Of a stretch of 64,000 nucleotides of DNA, positions 16,141 through 23,650 are shown piece by piece. This DNA is from a virus. The notes beneath the pieces were generated by a model, which was given only the letters and a program-made list of their open reading frames with translations, searched no databases and was not told where the DNA came from. A program made the translations under genes and the position numbers. The stretch spans positions 61,756 through 125,755 of IMG/VR virus record IMGVR_UViG_3300035001_000008, one strand, 5' to 3'. Within the stretch, counting starts at the first letter, position 1, and each line of letters starts with the position of its first letter.

Positions 16141-17453
16141 TATACAGCAACTAACTCTCTATCCTCAATTTCTTTATATTCAATTTCATCTAAATAAGGT
16201 TGGTAATAGATGGAAGAGAATTGAATATCCTCATCAGTGATTAGCAGTAGCTCACCATCAATCTCTACTAACTCAGATTCGTTAATGTAGCTGACGTCAG
16301 GTGGGTAATACGTAACGACAGATGCCCCGGACTGAAACCAAGTGATAACCCAATCAATTGAACGGGCTAGACCTTCTATAGGGCGATTAAAACTATCTTT
16401 AGGGATGATAGTACCTCCAATAGCTTCCCACGCTTTAATAGCGCATCGGCGTAATTGACTAAGGGTTTTGATAGAAGCATCTACAACAGACTGCACAGCA
16501 GTACCGATACTGAAAGATGCTTTCTTAGCTTGCACCTTCTCAGCGACAATCATTTCCTCAATCGGACACTTGCCAGACTCAGACTCAGAACCCTTACCAG
16601 ACCGTCTAGGAGCACGCCCTAGAAAGAACTCATGAGCTAGTACGGTTAGAAAGTTTTTATGCCCTGGTAGGTCTGCTAGCGTAGGCTGTTGAGTTGTAAA
16701 GTACCCATCAGCTTTACTTAGAAAGCAATGTTCAAGGTACTCATACACATGCAGTAAGCGGTTAATTTTAAATTTACTGAGGTTTGTCGCGTAACGTCTG
16801 CCATCTACATAGGATGCGTCAACATCAAAGCAACCTAGAGCGGCTAGGTTGTTACGCACAAAGCGCATATAGTCTACACCTGTGTAGGCAGTATCACCAC
16901 AAGACTTTTTAACAAACTTAGCCGACTGCTCAAGGCTTACCTGCTGCCAGTCTACTTCTAGCATCTCAGGCAGTAGAGTGTAGTCGATGGCGTATCCACT
17001 TTTTGATTGAGCATGGCCTACCCATTCAATAGCCTTGACCTTATCCATTAAGCAGTAGATTACATGCCCGATATATGCCAAGTGTGATTGAATCCCTCTC
17101 CTAGGAGCCGTCACCTTTCTAGGGTCTTTAGTGGTCTTGCTTACAATGCTGTTAGGGTCTGCTAGTAGCTCAGCCCCTAAGCCATGTAGATAAAGCTCAA
17201 AGTCTTGGTCTAGGTTGGGTACTTGATACTGAGAGGTATACCGTACCTGACTCTTACGGCTTTTAATCTCACCAGTCTTTTTACTGATATAGAACCTTTC
17301 ACGCATGACCCTACCACCGTAGGCATCCACTGGATAAAGGGTTAAAGGGTGTAGTGAAGGCTGACCTATATCAGGGTTAAGCCAGTCCCTTGTTACTTCA
17401 TCGTCTAATAGTGGTTGGTGATCTTTGTATTTATCAGGCAGGTATGTTATCAT
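16140..17453 (-). CDS. Unrecognised 437-residue protein
   Basis: 437 residues from ATG 17453; a TTG five codons upstream is possible. Basic central region (TKDPRKVTAPRRGIQSH; APRRSGKGSESESGK), helical segments with Trp and Tyr, and an acidic C-terminus. No catalytic motif is evident to me. It leads the leftward operon of tiny genes, opposite the XRE regulator. Its size and position next to a regulatory region would fit a replication initiator or early control protein, but this is a guess. Confidence 0.75.
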   Translation of the reverse strand: MITYLPDKYKDHQPLLDDEVTRDWLNPDIGQPSLHPLTLYPVDAYGGRVMRERFYISKKTGEIKSRKSQVRYTSQYQVPNLDQDFELYLHGLGAELLADPNSIVSKTTKDPRKVTAPRRGIQSHLAYIGHVIYCLMDKVKAIEWVGHAQSKSGYAIDYTLLPEMLEVDWQQVSLEQSAKFVKKSCGDTAYTGVDYMRFVRNNLAALGCFDVDASYVDGRRYATNLSKFKINRLLHVYEYLEHCFLSKADGYFTTQQPTLADLPGHKNFLTVLAHEFFLGRAPRRSGKGSESESGKCPIEEMIVAEKVQAKKASFSIGTAVQSVVDASIKTLSQLRRCAIKAWEAIGGTIIPKDSFNRPIEGLARSIDWVITWFQSGASVVTYYPPDVSYINESELVEIDGELLLITDEDIQFSSIYYQPYLDEIEYKEIEDRELVAV

Positions 17454-17476
17454 GACGGTATTGAACAACTATATCT

Positions 17477-17521
17477 AATATACCACGGTTTTTTGCTTTT
17501 GAGCAAGCCGTGGTATTTTTT
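17477..17521. promoter_or_regulatory. Hairpin overlapping a leftward promoter
   Basis: TACCACGG (17481-17488) pairs with CCGTGGTA (17508-17515), with T6 following on the plus strand. The same bases hold a leftward promoter, TTGCTC-18-TATATT, for the 437-residue gene (plus coordinates 17477-17506), with TTAGATATAG just after it. The hairpin could stop rightward transcription. Confidence 0.5.
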
Positions 17522-17758
17522 GTCTAATGGGCAACGCCAAATAAAATTTGAAGTGGACAAGCCATATAACTTTAAGCCTCTATATATTTATCTCACTCCG
17601 TTTTATAAATTAAAATCTTTACCAGTGTTAAATATATAACTAGGTAAAGGTTTATGCGTTGTCCACTTGGATTAGAGGTACACCCTAAGCATTTCTACTC
17701 AATCACTGGATAAGCTTAATCAATTAAGTAAATATACTCAGCGTGTAAACACCATCAA
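17522..17758. other. Non-coding AT-rich interval with long-range inverted repeat
   Basis: No gene is supported here; a 74-codon rightward frame has no ribosome site and crosses the hairpin. AAGTGGACAA (17551-17560) is perfectly inverted as TTGTCCACTT (17659-17668), with a very AT-rich interval between (TATATATTTATC). GTAAATATACTCAG at 17728-17741 is repeated as GTAAATGTACTCAG at 18068-18081. The interval may hold operators or an origin. Confidence 0.4.
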
Positions 17759-17974
17759 TTAACCTTCCAACAAATCAGATGGCCCTATTCTCACTCCTGC
17801 TATAGCCGACAAGGCATCACATAAGGCTGATAGTTCAGCACCAGAGAATCTAGGCATCTCATCAGCGGTTCTCATTCTACTAATAGATGTCTCATGCCTC
17901 TGCAACTTCTCAGCTAAAAGCTTGTTACTAATGCGATGTCTCGCCATCACTTCATTTAAGCGCCATGTAAGCAT
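17759..17974 (-). CDS. XRE-family HTH repressor-like protein
   Basis: 71 residues, the size of a Cro-like protein. Residues about 14-35 form the HTH: SNKLLAEKLQ (helix 2), RHETSIS, then RMRTADEMPRFS, with a following helix SGAELSALCDALSAI. Such proteins bind operators as dimers and set lytic or maintenance states. It is transcribed leftward from an intergenic region whose other side drives the rightward early-type gene block, the classic switch layout. No Shine-Dalgarno is visible. It is the best candidate for a master regulator of the repeated promoter boxes, but binding is unproven. Confidence 0.8.
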   Translation of the reverse strand: MLTWRLNEVMARHRISNKLLAEKLQRHETSISRMRTADEMPRFSGAELSALCDALSAIAGVRIGPSDLLEG

Positions 17975-18122
17975 GTGGGTTAACTAAAGCGGCTATGCTA
18001 GTATCCCTTACAATCTAGCTCTCACAAGCCCTTAGACTCACCTCTCAGCTTACAAATGATTAAATAGGTAAATGTACTCAGTTACAGGCTTTACACAACT
18101 ACTGTTTAACTTTACGCTAAGT

Positions 18123-18153
18123 TTATGTAACGTTAGACAGAGTGAGGTATATT
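18123..18153 (+). promoter_or_regulatory. TTATGT-19-TATATT promoter with TTAGAC box
   Basis: TTATGT (18123-18128), spacer with AACGTTAGAC, then TATATT (18148-18153). It starts the rightward small-gene block opposite the XRE gene. GTAAATGTACTCAG lies 42 bases upstream. Confidence 0.65.
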
Positions 18154-18182
18154 AAAAGGGTGGTGAGACAGAGGACATACGG

Positions 18183-18416
18183 ATGAAACGCGACAAACTT
18201 TTTTATCAAGCTGTAATGACGCATAATTGTTATGTAATTGGTAATTTAGCTACATCTGCTACAGGTCGTAGACTAGCAGCTTTGATAGAACTATCAGAGT
18301 TAAAGTTTCAGATGGCTAACGACATTGGCATTGTAGAAGGATTAGATGCTGTGATTGAAAAAATACTTCGATACTACGATGTGCAAAAAGCTATCAAAAG
18401 CTACGTAGCCAGTTAA
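18183..18416 (+). CDS. Hypothetical small protein
   Basis: 77 residues, AGAGGACATACGG before ATG. Basic N-terminus (KRDKLFYQAVMTHN) and a helical body (GRRLAALIELSELKFQM). Not recognised. First gene of the rightward block that starts at the switch region, so likely expressed early. Confidence 0.7.
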   Translation: MKRDKLFYQAVMTHNCYVIGNLATSATGRRLAALIELSELKFQMANDIGIVEGLDAVIEKILRYYDVQKAIKSYVAS

Positions 18417-18489
18417 AATAATACTTAATGGTTTAGTAGTCGAACTTTAGGGCTTGAAAGTATTAATTTATTTTACAGGATTTAACCCT

Positions 18490-18741
18490 ATGAACAGCAC
18501 CATGAATGATTTAGCTAATAAGCAATGGCCTGCAATTTTTCAAAACACTAGTTTGATTCAATCTCTACCAGAACGTGAGCTATGCGCTCAAATCTTCTGT
18601 GCTTGGGCCTTGTGTTCAATTAGACCTGAAGTGCATAACAACTTTGGGCATGTAATGGCTGCTTGTGCTACTCGACTATGTGTATCAGTGACGGATGAAT
18701 CACTTACTCAATACTGCAAGGATAAAGGTTGGTTGTCTTAA
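18490..18741 (+). CDS. Hypothetical Cys-rich small protein
   Basis: 83 residues from ATG 18490, chosen because ACAGGA lies nine bases upstream; an in-frame TTG at 18454 would add 12 residues. Six Cys in a helical chain (ELCAQIFCAWALCSI; VMAACATRLCVSV), not arranged as CxxC pairs. Not recognised. Confidence 0.65.
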   Translation: MNSTMNDLANKQWPAIFQNTSLIQSLPERELCAQIFCAWALCSIRPEVHNNFGHVMAACATRLCVSVTDESLTQYCKDKGWLS

Positions 18742-18785
18742 GCCCTATTACAAGTTAAATTAAATAGATTAAAGGATATTCAATT

Positions 18786-19019
18786 ATGCCAAACGACTAC
18801 ATACCGTATAGCGACCTTTTAGCATTTGGTCATAAATTTAATGCTCTGCTAAAAGCTTATGCTGAAAAAGAAGGGGTTAAGTATGACTTAATGGATTTAT
18901 TTAATCGTGGTGTAAAAGCTTTAGAGTACGCGCAAGCTAAAAATAAAATACCTAATGACGCTACTATGCACTACGCCGCTCAGCAATGGGTTAAATGGAT
19001 AAAGGAGGGTAAGCCTTAA
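18786..19019 (+). CDS. Hypothetical small helical protein
   Basis: 77 residues with AAAGGATATTCAATT before ATG. Helical and basic (LLAFGHKFNALLKAYAEKEG; AAQQWVKWIKEGKP). Not recognised. No terminator follows; the next promoter begins 27 bases after the stop. Confidence 0.7.
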   Translation: MPNDYIPYSDLLAFGHKFNALLKAYAEKEGVKYDLMDLFNRGVKALEYAQAKNKIPNDATMHYAAQQWVKWIKEGKP

Positions 19020-19045
19020 TAGTTTAATTAATTACGTTTACCCCA

Positions 19046-19074
19046 TTGCACATTAAACAAACATCTGCTACACT
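19046..19074 (+). promoter_or_regulatory. TTGCAC-17-TACACT promoter
   Basis: TTGCAC (19046-19051), 17 bases beginning ATTAAACAAAC, TACACT (19069-19074). The box is TTAAAC rather than TTAGAC. It drives the 71-residue gene. Confidence 0.6.
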
Positions 19075-19100
19075 CAACATGTACATTAGGATTCAATTAA

Positions 19101-19316
19101 ATGGAAAACGATAAGCAATATACGATTCACGATGCTATTGACGTTACCACTTCGCTAAGTAAGCAAGCGTTTAACGCTTATAAACAAGCTTTCTTTAGTG
19201 AAGCTGCTGAGCAACGTTATGATGCTACGGGTAAAGCAATTGGCAATGCAGCTATTGAAGCCGTTAAACTTACACGTACTGTTAAATCTAAACTGAATAA
19301 GCCTCAACCTGAATAA
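19101..19316 (+). CDS. Hypothetical small helical protein
   Basis: 71 residues, leader ATTCAATTAA. Entirely helical with alternating Ala/Lys (TTSLSKQAFNAYKQAFFSEA; AAIEAVKLTRTVKSKLNK). Not recognised. It has its own promoter and is followed by a strong dyad at 19337. Confidence 0.7.
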   Translation: MENDKQYTIHDAIDVTTSLSKQAFNAYKQAFFSEAAEQRYDATGKAIGNAAIEAVKLTRTVKSKLNKPQPE

Positions 19317-19336
19317 GTAACCAGCACAGCCTGTAA

Positions 19337-19406
19337 GCCTCTAGAACATACCTTAAGCATTTTAAGACTACAGTGTATCTTTAAGGCTTAAAGCTGTTCT
19401 AGAGGC
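19337..19406 (+). other. Structured element: perfect 12-bp outer stem with inner dyads
   Basis: GCCTCTAGAACA (19337-19348) and TGTTCTAGAGGC (19395-19406) are perfectly complementary. Inside, CCTTAA (19351-19356) can pair with TTAAGG near 19380-19386. No T run follows, so it is not a standard terminator. It could be a small RNA, a processing signal or an mRNA-stabilising element. Confidence 0.45.
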
Positions 19407-19440
19407 ATTAACGTTTCTCTAATTAAAGAAAAGGATTAAC

Positions 19441-19647
19441 ATGGAATTTTTAATTTATGAACAAAGCGAGCATAGACAAGAAATAAAAGAAGTCACCCCT
19501 AAACAGTTGTATCACTGGGTAAACAATACGAGTTACACCTATGTCAAAAAATATGAAATTAATGCTTTTGGGCAGAATGCAAAACTAGGTCAATCTATCA
19601 TGTCTGATTTTGAATATGGATACTTAATTGTTACTCGTATCCGGTAA
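19441..19647 (+). CDS. Hypothetical small protein
   Basis: 68 residues, AAAAGGATTAAC before ATG. Mixed alpha/beta with many aromatic residues (LYHWVNNTSYTYVKKYEIN; FEYGYLIVTRIR). Not recognised. It lies between the structured element and a terminator. Confidence 0.7.
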   Translation: MEFLIYEQSEHRQEIKEVTPKQLYHWVNNTSYTYVKKYEINAFGQNAKLGQSIMSDFEYGYLIVTRIR

Positions 19648-19658
19648 ATCAACATTCA

Positions 19659-19687
19659 ACCCTTAGCCACAAACTAAGGGTTTTTAT
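19659..19687 (+). terminator. Rho-independent terminator
   Basis: ACCCTTAG, 7-base loop, CTAAGGGT and a T run, starting 11 bases after the 68-residue gene. Confidence 0.8.
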
Positions 19688-19711
19688 TTGTCTAATCTTC
19701 ATCTAACGCTA

Positions 19712-19740
19712 TTGCATGTTTGGTTTACATTTGCGATAAT
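19712..19740 (+). promoter_or_regulatory. TTGCAT-17-GATAAT promoter
   Basis: TTGCAT (19712-19717), 17 bases, GATAAT (19735-19740). The usual TTAGAY box is absent from this spacer, but CATCTAACGC lies just upstream. It drives the long overlapping small-gene run from 19767. Confidence 0.6.
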
Positions 19741-19766
19741 GGAGGGAGTAAAGAGGAAATACTTAA

Positions 19767-20018
19767 ATGCCTGAATTTAAAACTGATATGCCTACTCTAG
19801 TAATTGACGATAAGACAGATAAGAATAACTGGTTTGCCTTTGTTAAAGATTATGAAACAATTGGATTTATTTCTTCTCTGCCTGAAGCCGTAGGTAAAGC
19901 TGCTGAAATGGGTATAAATCCTGGTTATCTAGTCAGGTTAAGTAATCCAAATCTACAGACTACTTTAGGTATTTCATCTTGCATAGGTTCTTACCAAAAT
20001 GTAAATAAAAAAGGTTAA
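19767..20018 (+). CDS. Hypothetical small protein
   Basis: 83 residues, AGAGGAAATACTTAA before ATG. Short alternating strands and helices (TLVIDDKTDKNNWFAFVKDY; LPEAVGKAAEMGINPGYLV). Not recognised. First of a run of about 15 closely spaced genes with no internal terminator. Confidence 0.7.
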   Translation: MPEFKTDMPTLVIDDKTDKNNWFAFVKDYETIGFISSLPEAVGKAAEMGINPGYLVRLSNPNLQTTLGISSCIGSYQNVNKKG

Positions 20019-20022
20019 GAAA

Positions 20023-20364
20023 ATGCTAGAAGATGCTATTCAACCATTTTTAGAAGCTGGGTTTAAGAAATTCCCAACAAACGGAGTATCCAGTAAACAT
20101 GCTGCGTTTGGTCTGCAAAAGATAATCAGAGATTCACAAGGTACTAAATACTTTGTCACTGTTTACGTTTATGACTTCTCAAGCATCTCAGATTACCCTA
20201 ATCCAAATAAAGCAAGTTTTAGTTTAAGTTCTCACTTTGATTCTGAATTGTTAGGCAGTGATCAAGTAGAAATTAATACAACTGTTGATTCTCCTAAACA
20301 CGCTATAGAAACCCAAGAAAAACTATGGGTAGCTCTGCAAGGTAAATATTATGAAAGGAATTAA
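20023..20364 (+). CDS. Hypothetical protein
   Basis: 113 residues starting four bases after the previous stop, with AAGAAA before ATG. Central strand pairs (KYFVTVYVYDFSSIS; ASFSLSSHFDSEL) and a C-terminal helix (ETQEKLWVALQGKYYERN). The profile resembles a small alpha/beta domain. Not recognised. Confidence 0.7.
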   Translation: MLEDAIQPFLEAGFKKFPTNGVSSKHAAFGLQKIIRDSQGTKYFVTVYVYDFSSISDYPNPNKASFSLSSHFDSELLGSDQVEINTTVDSPKHAIETQEKLWVALQGKYYERN

Positions 20365-20368
20365 GTGA

Positions 20369-20611
20369 ATGAAATCTTGCCATGACTGCCGACATTGCGC
20401 TTACAAGTTTTACCACGCTACACGCGAAGACCTTGAAGATGAATCAATTGATTGTGCTTTAGACTTCCCCACTTCACTAACTGAATCTCAATTTGAATCC
20501 GCTATCGCTTCTGAACACTGGCATACTCGTTTAGCTACAAATTGTCTTAAGTTTGAAGAGAAAAATCCTTATTTGCGTAAGCCGACGCCTTCCCTTTTAG
20601 AACTTTATTAG
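20369..20611 (+). CDS. Small Cys-rich, possibly zinc-binding protein
   Basis: 80 residues. CHDCRHC at residues 4-10, then a late pair (IDCAL near 28, TNCLKF near 58), enough for a zinc site. The rest is acidic. No family is recognised; mini zinc proteins of phages often act by binding host proteins or nucleic acid. It follows the previous gene by four bases. Confidence 0.7.
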   Translation: MKSCHDCRHCAYKFYHATREDLEDESIDCALDFPTSLTESQFESAIASEHWHTRLATNCLKFEEKNPYLRKPTPSLLELY

Positions 20612-20622
20612 AGGAAATTAAA

Positions 20623-20943
20623 ATGACACAACTGATTTATCAAATTGAGGGAGAATCTACTACATATTCCAGTGACAGTAGGAAATTTACTCAGTATGAA
20701 TTCCCTAATAATGTAGAGGTGTTTGACCTAGGTATATTTCAAAAACATCCTACAAGCCTTGAAGTTATATTTAGACTTAAATTGATTGCGCTAGCTAGAG
20801 ACATTAAAGCAAGTTTCAAAGCAGACCACGCTATTAATCTGAGTTTGAGTTTAGCTTACACTATAGCCGAAATATGGGAAATAAACTCTAGCTTAGGTAG
20901 AAAACTAGAATCTGAAATACTAGGCCAAATTAAAGGAAATTGA
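20623..20943 (+). CDS. Hypothetical protein
   Basis: 106 residues, leader GAGGAAATTAAA. N-terminal strands (LIYQIEGESTTYSSDSRKF), then long helices (FRLKLIALARDIKASFKADH; LAYTIAEIWEINSSLGRKL). Not recognised. Member of the 19767-25491 run. Confidence 0.7.
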   Translation: MTQLIYQIEGESTTYSSDSRKFTQYEFPNNVEVFDLGIFQKHPTSLEVIFRLKLIALARDIKASFKADHAINLSLSLAYTIAEIWEINSSLGRKLESEILGQIKGN

Positions 20944-20944
20944 A

Positions 20945-21217
20945 ATGCAATTAGCTAATGGATTGAAGGTTGGAGATGTTTGTTTTTGTGAAGGGAATGA
21001 TGGTTTACTAAGTGGATTCTTAGCCAGGATTTTAGATATAGATTTAGATCAAGATGAAGTAGTTATTGAGAATTTAGAAACTAAAAAACAACCAACTATA
21101 TATAAAGGTCGTTTAGTAACTCTTAATTTTATCAACGCTCAGTTAACAGACCAGGTAATTCAAATTGAAAAGTTGCGTGATTCTATTGCAGACATTTTGA
21201 ATAAGGAATCAAACTAA
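20945..21217 (+). CDS. Hypothetical protein, small beta-barrel-like
   Basis: 90 residues starting one base after the previous stop. LKVGDVCFCEGNDGLLSGF and VVIENLETKKQPTIYKGRL suggest an SH3-like small barrel followed by a helix (LTDQVIQIEKLRDSIADIL). That fold is an inference from strand pattern only. The stop overlaps the next start as TAATG. Confidence 0.65.
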   Translation: MQLANGLKVGDVCFCEGNDGLLSGFLARILDIDLDQDEVVIENLETKKQPTIYKGRLVTLNFINAQLTDQVIQIEKLRDSIADILNKESN

Positions 21218-21498
21218 TGAAATCAGTTGCCCGTTTCACTATTCGCCCTAATGGCGATAAAGATGATTTAATTTTAGGTGGAGTTTCTAGAGATTCACCG
21301 CTTAAATCAGGCCGTATCTATGAGATTAGAGAAATATTGGGAGTACTTACTATTGTAGATCTAGGCCCATCTGAAATTAAAATTAAGCGTAATCGTACAG
21401 GTGCAAGTTGGAACTGTGACATAAACGGAATTATAACTAATGGTCTAAATTATGCGTTAATGACTGAACAAGACTTTAATGAAAAGGAATCAAACTAA
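21217..21498 (+). CDS. Hypothetical protein
   Basis: 93 residues, beta-rich (RFTIRPNGDKDDLILGGVSR; LKSGRIYEIREILGVLTIVD). Its C-terminal sequence KESN is also the end of the previous protein, a possible trace of duplication. It is chained to both neighbours by TAATG overlaps. Function not recognised. Confidence 0.7.
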   Translation: MKSVARFTIRPNGDKDDLILGGVSRDSPLKSGRIYEIREILGVLTIVDLGPSEIKIKRNRTGASWNCDINGIITNGLNYALMTEQDFNEKESN

Positions 21499-21668
21499 TG
21501 TTCGGTAAAGACAGGGATGACGGAATTATAATTCTAGCCTTATTCATTTTCAGCAGCTTATTTATGTGGTTAGGGTTTTCAATGGCATCAGGTGGGGTAT
21601 GCAAAACAAGAGCAACACTGCCTTTATTCGCTGAACAGTTGTTTATAACTTTTATGGGTGAGAGATAA
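21498..21668 (+). CDS. Small single-span membrane protein
   Basis: 56 residues from ATG 21498, which overlaps the previous stop by one base. Charged N-terminus FGKDRDDG, then a transmembrane helix at about 9-29 (IIILALFIFSSLFMWLGF), then a polar tail with one Cys. Its stop overlaps the next ATG in the same way. The coupling at both ends strongly supports it. It may act on the host membrane; target unknown. Confidence 0.7.
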   Translation: MFGKDRDDGIIILALFIFSSLFMWLGFSMASGGVCKTRATLPLFAEQLFITFMGER

Positions 21669-21895
21669 TGTTTGAAAAAGAATTAAATGAACTTAAATCT
21701 CAGGCTGTTAATGCAATAAGTGAACGATTAACAGAAGATGATAAAAGCTTTGCCGATATAGGTGTTGTTAATCTACATCTATGCCATTACCTAGAAGATT
21801 TAATCTCTTTACTCGATACGATGCCTATAGCTAAGGTTCATAAAATGGTAGATGATTACTACGATTCAATTCAGCCAGATGTAAACGAGTATTAA
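21668..21895 (+). CDS. Hypothetical acidic helical protein
   Basis: 75 residues with TAATG overlaps at both ends. Helical and acidic (EKELNELKSQAVNAISERLT; VHKMVDDYYDSIQPDVNEY). Not recognised. Acidic small proteins in phage accessory runs sometimes mimic DNA; there is no direct evidence for that here. Confidence 0.7.
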   Translation: MFEKELNELKSQAVNAISERLTEDDKSFADIGVVNLHLCHYLEDLISLLDTMPIAKVHKMVDDYYDSIQPDVNEY

Positions 21896-22086
21896 TGAAT
21901 CAAATTCTAGTCTACCAAGACCGTTGTTTAGTTGGATTTATCGCCCCTGATATTAACAGGGGTAATTTGTTTTACGGTAACAATCTAACGTTAGCTTTTA
22001 TTCATGGCTTATCGAAAGTAGAGGCATTAGATAAACTTAGATTAAACGGGTATCAGTTTCGTACAGCAGAATCTTTAGCTAATTAA
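21895..22086 (+). CDS. Hypothetical small protein
   Basis: 63 residues, coupled to the previous gene by TAATG. Starts NQILVYQDRCLVGFIAPDIN and ends in a short helix, EALDKLRLNGYQFRTAESLA. Not recognised. Confidence 0.65.
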   Translation: MNQILVYQDRCLVGFIAPDINRGNLFYGNNLTLAFIHGLSKVEALDKLRLNGYQFRTAESLAN

Positions 22087-22091
22087 ATTAA

Positions 22092-22598
22092 ATGCATTGT
22101 AATTGGGTTGATTTAAGTAAATATGATGAGCAATGTACTGAGTATGCGAATGAAGTTGATTCACTTAAATTAGGCTTTGTTAGTTCAAGTTATAGAAACC
22201 CAAGTCCCCATCGAATCGGAAAATTGGGTGAGTGTATATTCGGAGAATTATTCAATTTACCTGTTAACTTTGATCTTCATTATCAAGGTGATAACGGAAT
22301 TGATTTTAAATTAAACGGATGGATTGTAGATGTAAAGTCTACAGTGTATTGGAAACACCCTGATCTTAAGGAGTTTCCTAACCTGGCTCACGTACCTGAT
22401 GTGTACGTGTTGGCCGCTATTGACCCTGAGAGGATGCGGGGAAGGCTTGTAGGCTTCTGTAGTGCGCTTAGGTTGCTGAGTATGCCACCTACTGATTACA
22501 AAGGCTTAGGGCGTAGGTACTGGGTAAGCGGGGATGCACTTTGTAAGGACTGGCTAATATTAGACAACCATTCGATGAAGTATGCCAAAGTAGCTTGA
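22092..22598 (+). CDS. Predicted PD-(D/E)xK-type nuclease
   Basis: 168 residues. A helix with E47 (RIGKLGECIFGELF) precedes D71 in GDNGIDFKLNG and D80-V-K82 in WIVDVKSTVYW. That is the E ... D ... (D/E)xK order of restriction-like nucleases. The C-terminal half carries VPDVYVLAAIDPERMRGRL, consistent with the core sheet. Family use ranges from repair and resolvase activity to host DNA degradation. It is the only recognisable enzyme in this small-gene run. The GC-richer codons of its second half differ somewhat from its neighbours. Confidence 0.7.
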   Translation: MHCNWVDLSKYDEQCTEYANEVDSLKLGFVSSSYRNPSPHRIGKLGECIFGELFNLPVNFDLHYQGDNGIDFKLNGWIVDVKSTVYWKHPDLKEFPNLAHVPDVYVLAAIDPERMRGRLVGFCSALRLLSMPPTDYKGLGRRYWVSGDALCKDWLILDNHSMKYAKVA

Positions 22599-22649
22599 TT
22601 AATTAAGGTAGTTGAGGCATACTGAGGGAGTAGTTAAGGGATTGATTAT

Positions 22650-22856
22650 ATGAGTGTGCAACGCAAAATTATTGAGACAATTGAAGAAAATGACCTAGAG
22701 TTAATTATTTACAGTGCCGTCACTTTTATTGGTAGTACTTTTGGGTATACCCTTAGTTGTAAGGCTTACACTATTAAAACTGAATCAGGTTTTGCTAGAT
22801 TTGAAAGCGCTAAACAAGAAGGTCTATTTCATCTTAAAAAGAGTATAGGAAAATAA
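22650..22856 (+). CDS. Hypothetical small protein
   Basis: 68 residues, ATTGATTATATG start context with GGGA upstream. Starts SVQRKIIETIEENDLELIIY and has alternating strands to a basic end (HLKKSIGK). Not recognised. Confidence 0.65.
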   Translation: MSVQRKIIETIEENDLELIIYSAVTFIGSTFGYTLSCKAYTIKTESGFARFESAKQEGLFHLKKSIGK

Positions 22857-22860
22857 CTAA

Positions 22861-23052
22861 ATGATTACCACTATTCACCCCGGTTTTACTTATCAGATTG
22901 TAGAAAACGGACACACTTTAACAGGTGAAGTTTTAGAGATTAATAGAACTGCTCAAAATACTTTTACCTATCGCGTTTTATGGTCTGATAATACCGAATC
23001 AATTGAAACATCGATTTCACCAAGGACAACTAAATGTACCAACTTAAATTAA
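22861..23052 (+). CDS. Hypothetical small beta protein
   Basis: 63 residues. Strand-rich barrel-like pattern (HPGFTYQIVENGHTLTGEVL; NTFTYRVLWSDNTESIE). Not recognised. It overlaps the next small gene by 19 bases. Confidence 0.65.
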   Translation: MITTIHPGFTYQIVENGHTLTGEVLEINRTAQNTFTYRVLWSDNTESIETSISPRTTKCTNLN

Positions 23053-23180
23053 TCAACCTCAACACTGGCAATGTTGATAAATCTTTCACTCGCTCAACTA
23101 AAGTAGCAGCCAGTAAACTTTTGTTTAATTTAATCAGAAGCAATAGCCGACAGTTTGATGTAACTGTAACTAAGGATTAA
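23034..23180 (+). CDS. Small basic protein
   Basis: 48 residues from ATG 23034, inside the end of the previous gene with AAGGACAAC upstream. Basic: YQLKLINLNTGNVDKSFTRS then KVAASKLLFNLIRSNSRQF. Not recognised. It fills an otherwise empty 130-base gap, which supports it. Confidence 0.55.
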   Translation: MYQLKLINLNTGNVDKSFTRSTKVAASKLLFNLIRSNSRQFDVTVTKD

Positions 23181-23185
23181 TTGGA

Positions 23186-23395
23186 ATGTCTCATCAAATT
23201 ACTACAGAAGATATTCTAGGGTATTACTCTAACTCAATTGCTAGTAGCCGTAAGGAAAGGAAGTCTTTAGCTATCGGGGTTACTCCTACCTGTGAGAAAG
23301 GGTTGATTTCTGAATATGTTTTACTGTCTCAGGGTGTAATTGTTCTTAGAACTAAGGATATTAATGAAGCGGTAAACGCTTACAATCAACTTTAA
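23186..23395 (+). CDS. Hypothetical small protein
   Basis: 69 residues. Starts SHQITTEDILGYYSNSIASS; a basic turn (SRKERKSLAIG) leads to strands and a final helix (INEAVNAYNQL). Not recognised. Confidence 0.65.
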   Translation: MSHQITTEDILGYYSNSIASSRKERKSLAIGVTPTCEKGLISEYVLLSQGVIVLRTKDINEAVNAYNQL

Positions 23396-23407
23396 TTTAA
23401 GGATGTT

Positions 23408-23650
23408 ATGCCTGATAAACTTGATTTCAATTCACTAACTCAAACTCAAATTGACTGCCTATGTGCAATTGCTTTTGGTGGTTCTCAAGTATGGCCTAAG
23501 CAAACCTTAAACTTCTTAGTTGATAAAGGTCTGATTGAACATCACCCTATTAGAGATGGTGTCTTTACTACTCATACTTACGAAATGCCTAGTCACGTTC
23601 ACATTCAATTTTGTGAATGGTGTTCTGATACTTATACTGAGGGAGAATGA
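23408..23650 (+). CDS. Hypothetical small protein
   Basis: 80 residues, leader TTAAGGATGTT. Helical N-terminus (LTQTQIDCLCAIAFGGSQVW) that resembles a small winged-helix start (VDKGLIEHHPIRDG), then an acidic, Cys-containing end (FCEWCSDTYTEGE, one CxxC). Possibly DNA- or metal-binding; uncertain. Overlaps the next gene as ATGA. Confidence 0.65.
   Translation: MPDKLDFNSLTQTQIDCLCAIAFGGSQVWPKQTLNFLVDKGLIEHHPIRDGVFTTHTYEMPSHVHIQFCEWCSDTYTEGE

Noticed and set aside
17415-17639. 74-codon rightward frame before the XRE gene
   Set aside because: It starts inside the opposite-strand gene, crosses a hairpin with a T6 run and has no ribosome site.
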